The notes under the pieces were generated by a model. The model was not told where the DNA came from. It did not search any database and saw nothing but the letters and a program-made list of their open reading frames with translations. A DNA stretch of 64,000 nucleotides from Aphis gossypii. Lineage: Eukaryota > Arthropoda > Insecta > Hemiptera > Aphididae. The stretch lies in assembly GCF_020184175.1 (NCBI RefSeq), contig NC_065530.1:79957260-80021259 (forward strand). Reading direction: 5' to 3'. A program made the translations under genes and the position numbers. This document shows, piece after piece, positions 63,801 to 64,000 of this stretch; position 1 is the first letter of the stretch, and every line of letters begins with the position of its first letter.

Positions 63801-64000
63801 AGTTTGATAAATAAAAACATAATAATTACATTTTAATCTTATTATATAATATATTATATATATATTATATAATTAAATTACCTATTTTTGATAATATATT
63901 ACTTTAATTTACATCATAAAATTACTTCTATTAATACATGGGTATTTATAAAAATTCCTCTTAGGTATACAGAATATACAGAATCTCAAAAAAGAAGCCC
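60836..64000. other. Intergenic AT-rich spacer
   Basis: Short AT-rich frames only (61605-61802 minus, 62033-62224 plus, 62784-62978 plus). Small GC-richer patches near 61250-61330 and 63480-63600 hold nothing recognisable. Confidence -1.

Noticed and set aside
1..64000. CRISPR arrays, rRNA genes, bacterial operons or a defence-type system
   Set aside because: No regularly spaced repeats, rRNA segments or prokaryotic gene arrangement were found. The window is eukaryotic.

Overview
The window looks like insect nuclear DNA, most likely from an aphid or close hemipteran relative. The reasons are very AT-rich DNA with many poly-A/T, (ATT)n and TA tracts, frequent TAGGTA/TACCTA hexamers, one intron-bounded animal GPCR exon, eukaryotic tRNA genes and decayed non-LTR retrotransposon pieces. 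There are no bacterial operons. The species call is inference.

The one convincing protein-coding gene is a 3'-terminal exon at 33003-34835 (+). It encodes TM3 to the C-terminus of an alpha-adrenergic-like octopamine receptor of the OAMB type. The exon is very GC- and CpG-rich against AT-rich flanks. The exon(s) for the N-terminus and TM1-TM2 were not found in bases 1-33002. If that is right, the left half of the window is intron plus possible 5' untranslated or unrelated sequence. Within it are three short CpG-richer islands (about 13.2-13.6, 17.9-18.1 and 29.4-29.9 kb) that could be promoters or short exons, a fold-back repeat (22.1 kb), a decayed coding relic (28.4-29.2 kb) and a reverse-transcriptase relic of a jockey-like LINE (30.5-30.8 kb).

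The right half carries five tRNA-Ala(AGC) genes, one on + (40087-40159) and four on - (53799, 55714, 57621, 60209). Their arrangement records two duplications. An older, diverged inverted duplication copied the + tRNA together with about 1.3 kb of its 5' flank (38.8-40.2 kb versus 57.6-59.1 kb). A recent tandem duplication produced two nearly identical 1.9 kb units (53799-55713 and 55714-57620), with both junctions inside tRNA genes. The middle tRNA has the 3' flank of one neighbour and the 5' flank of the other, as expected for unequal crossover between tRNA genes. Two of the five copies share a U4:C69 acceptor-stem mismatch.

The remainder is AT-rich spacer with a repeat built on a TTTGCCGCCCA motif (44.6-44.9 kb), a LINE 3'-end relic (50.8-51.0 kb), a composite inverted/direct-repeat element (51.5-52.0 kb) and a GC-richer block with short ORFs (60.4-60.8 kb). 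I saw no CRISPR, rRNA or complete transposase. All work was done by reading; identity estimates are by eye.
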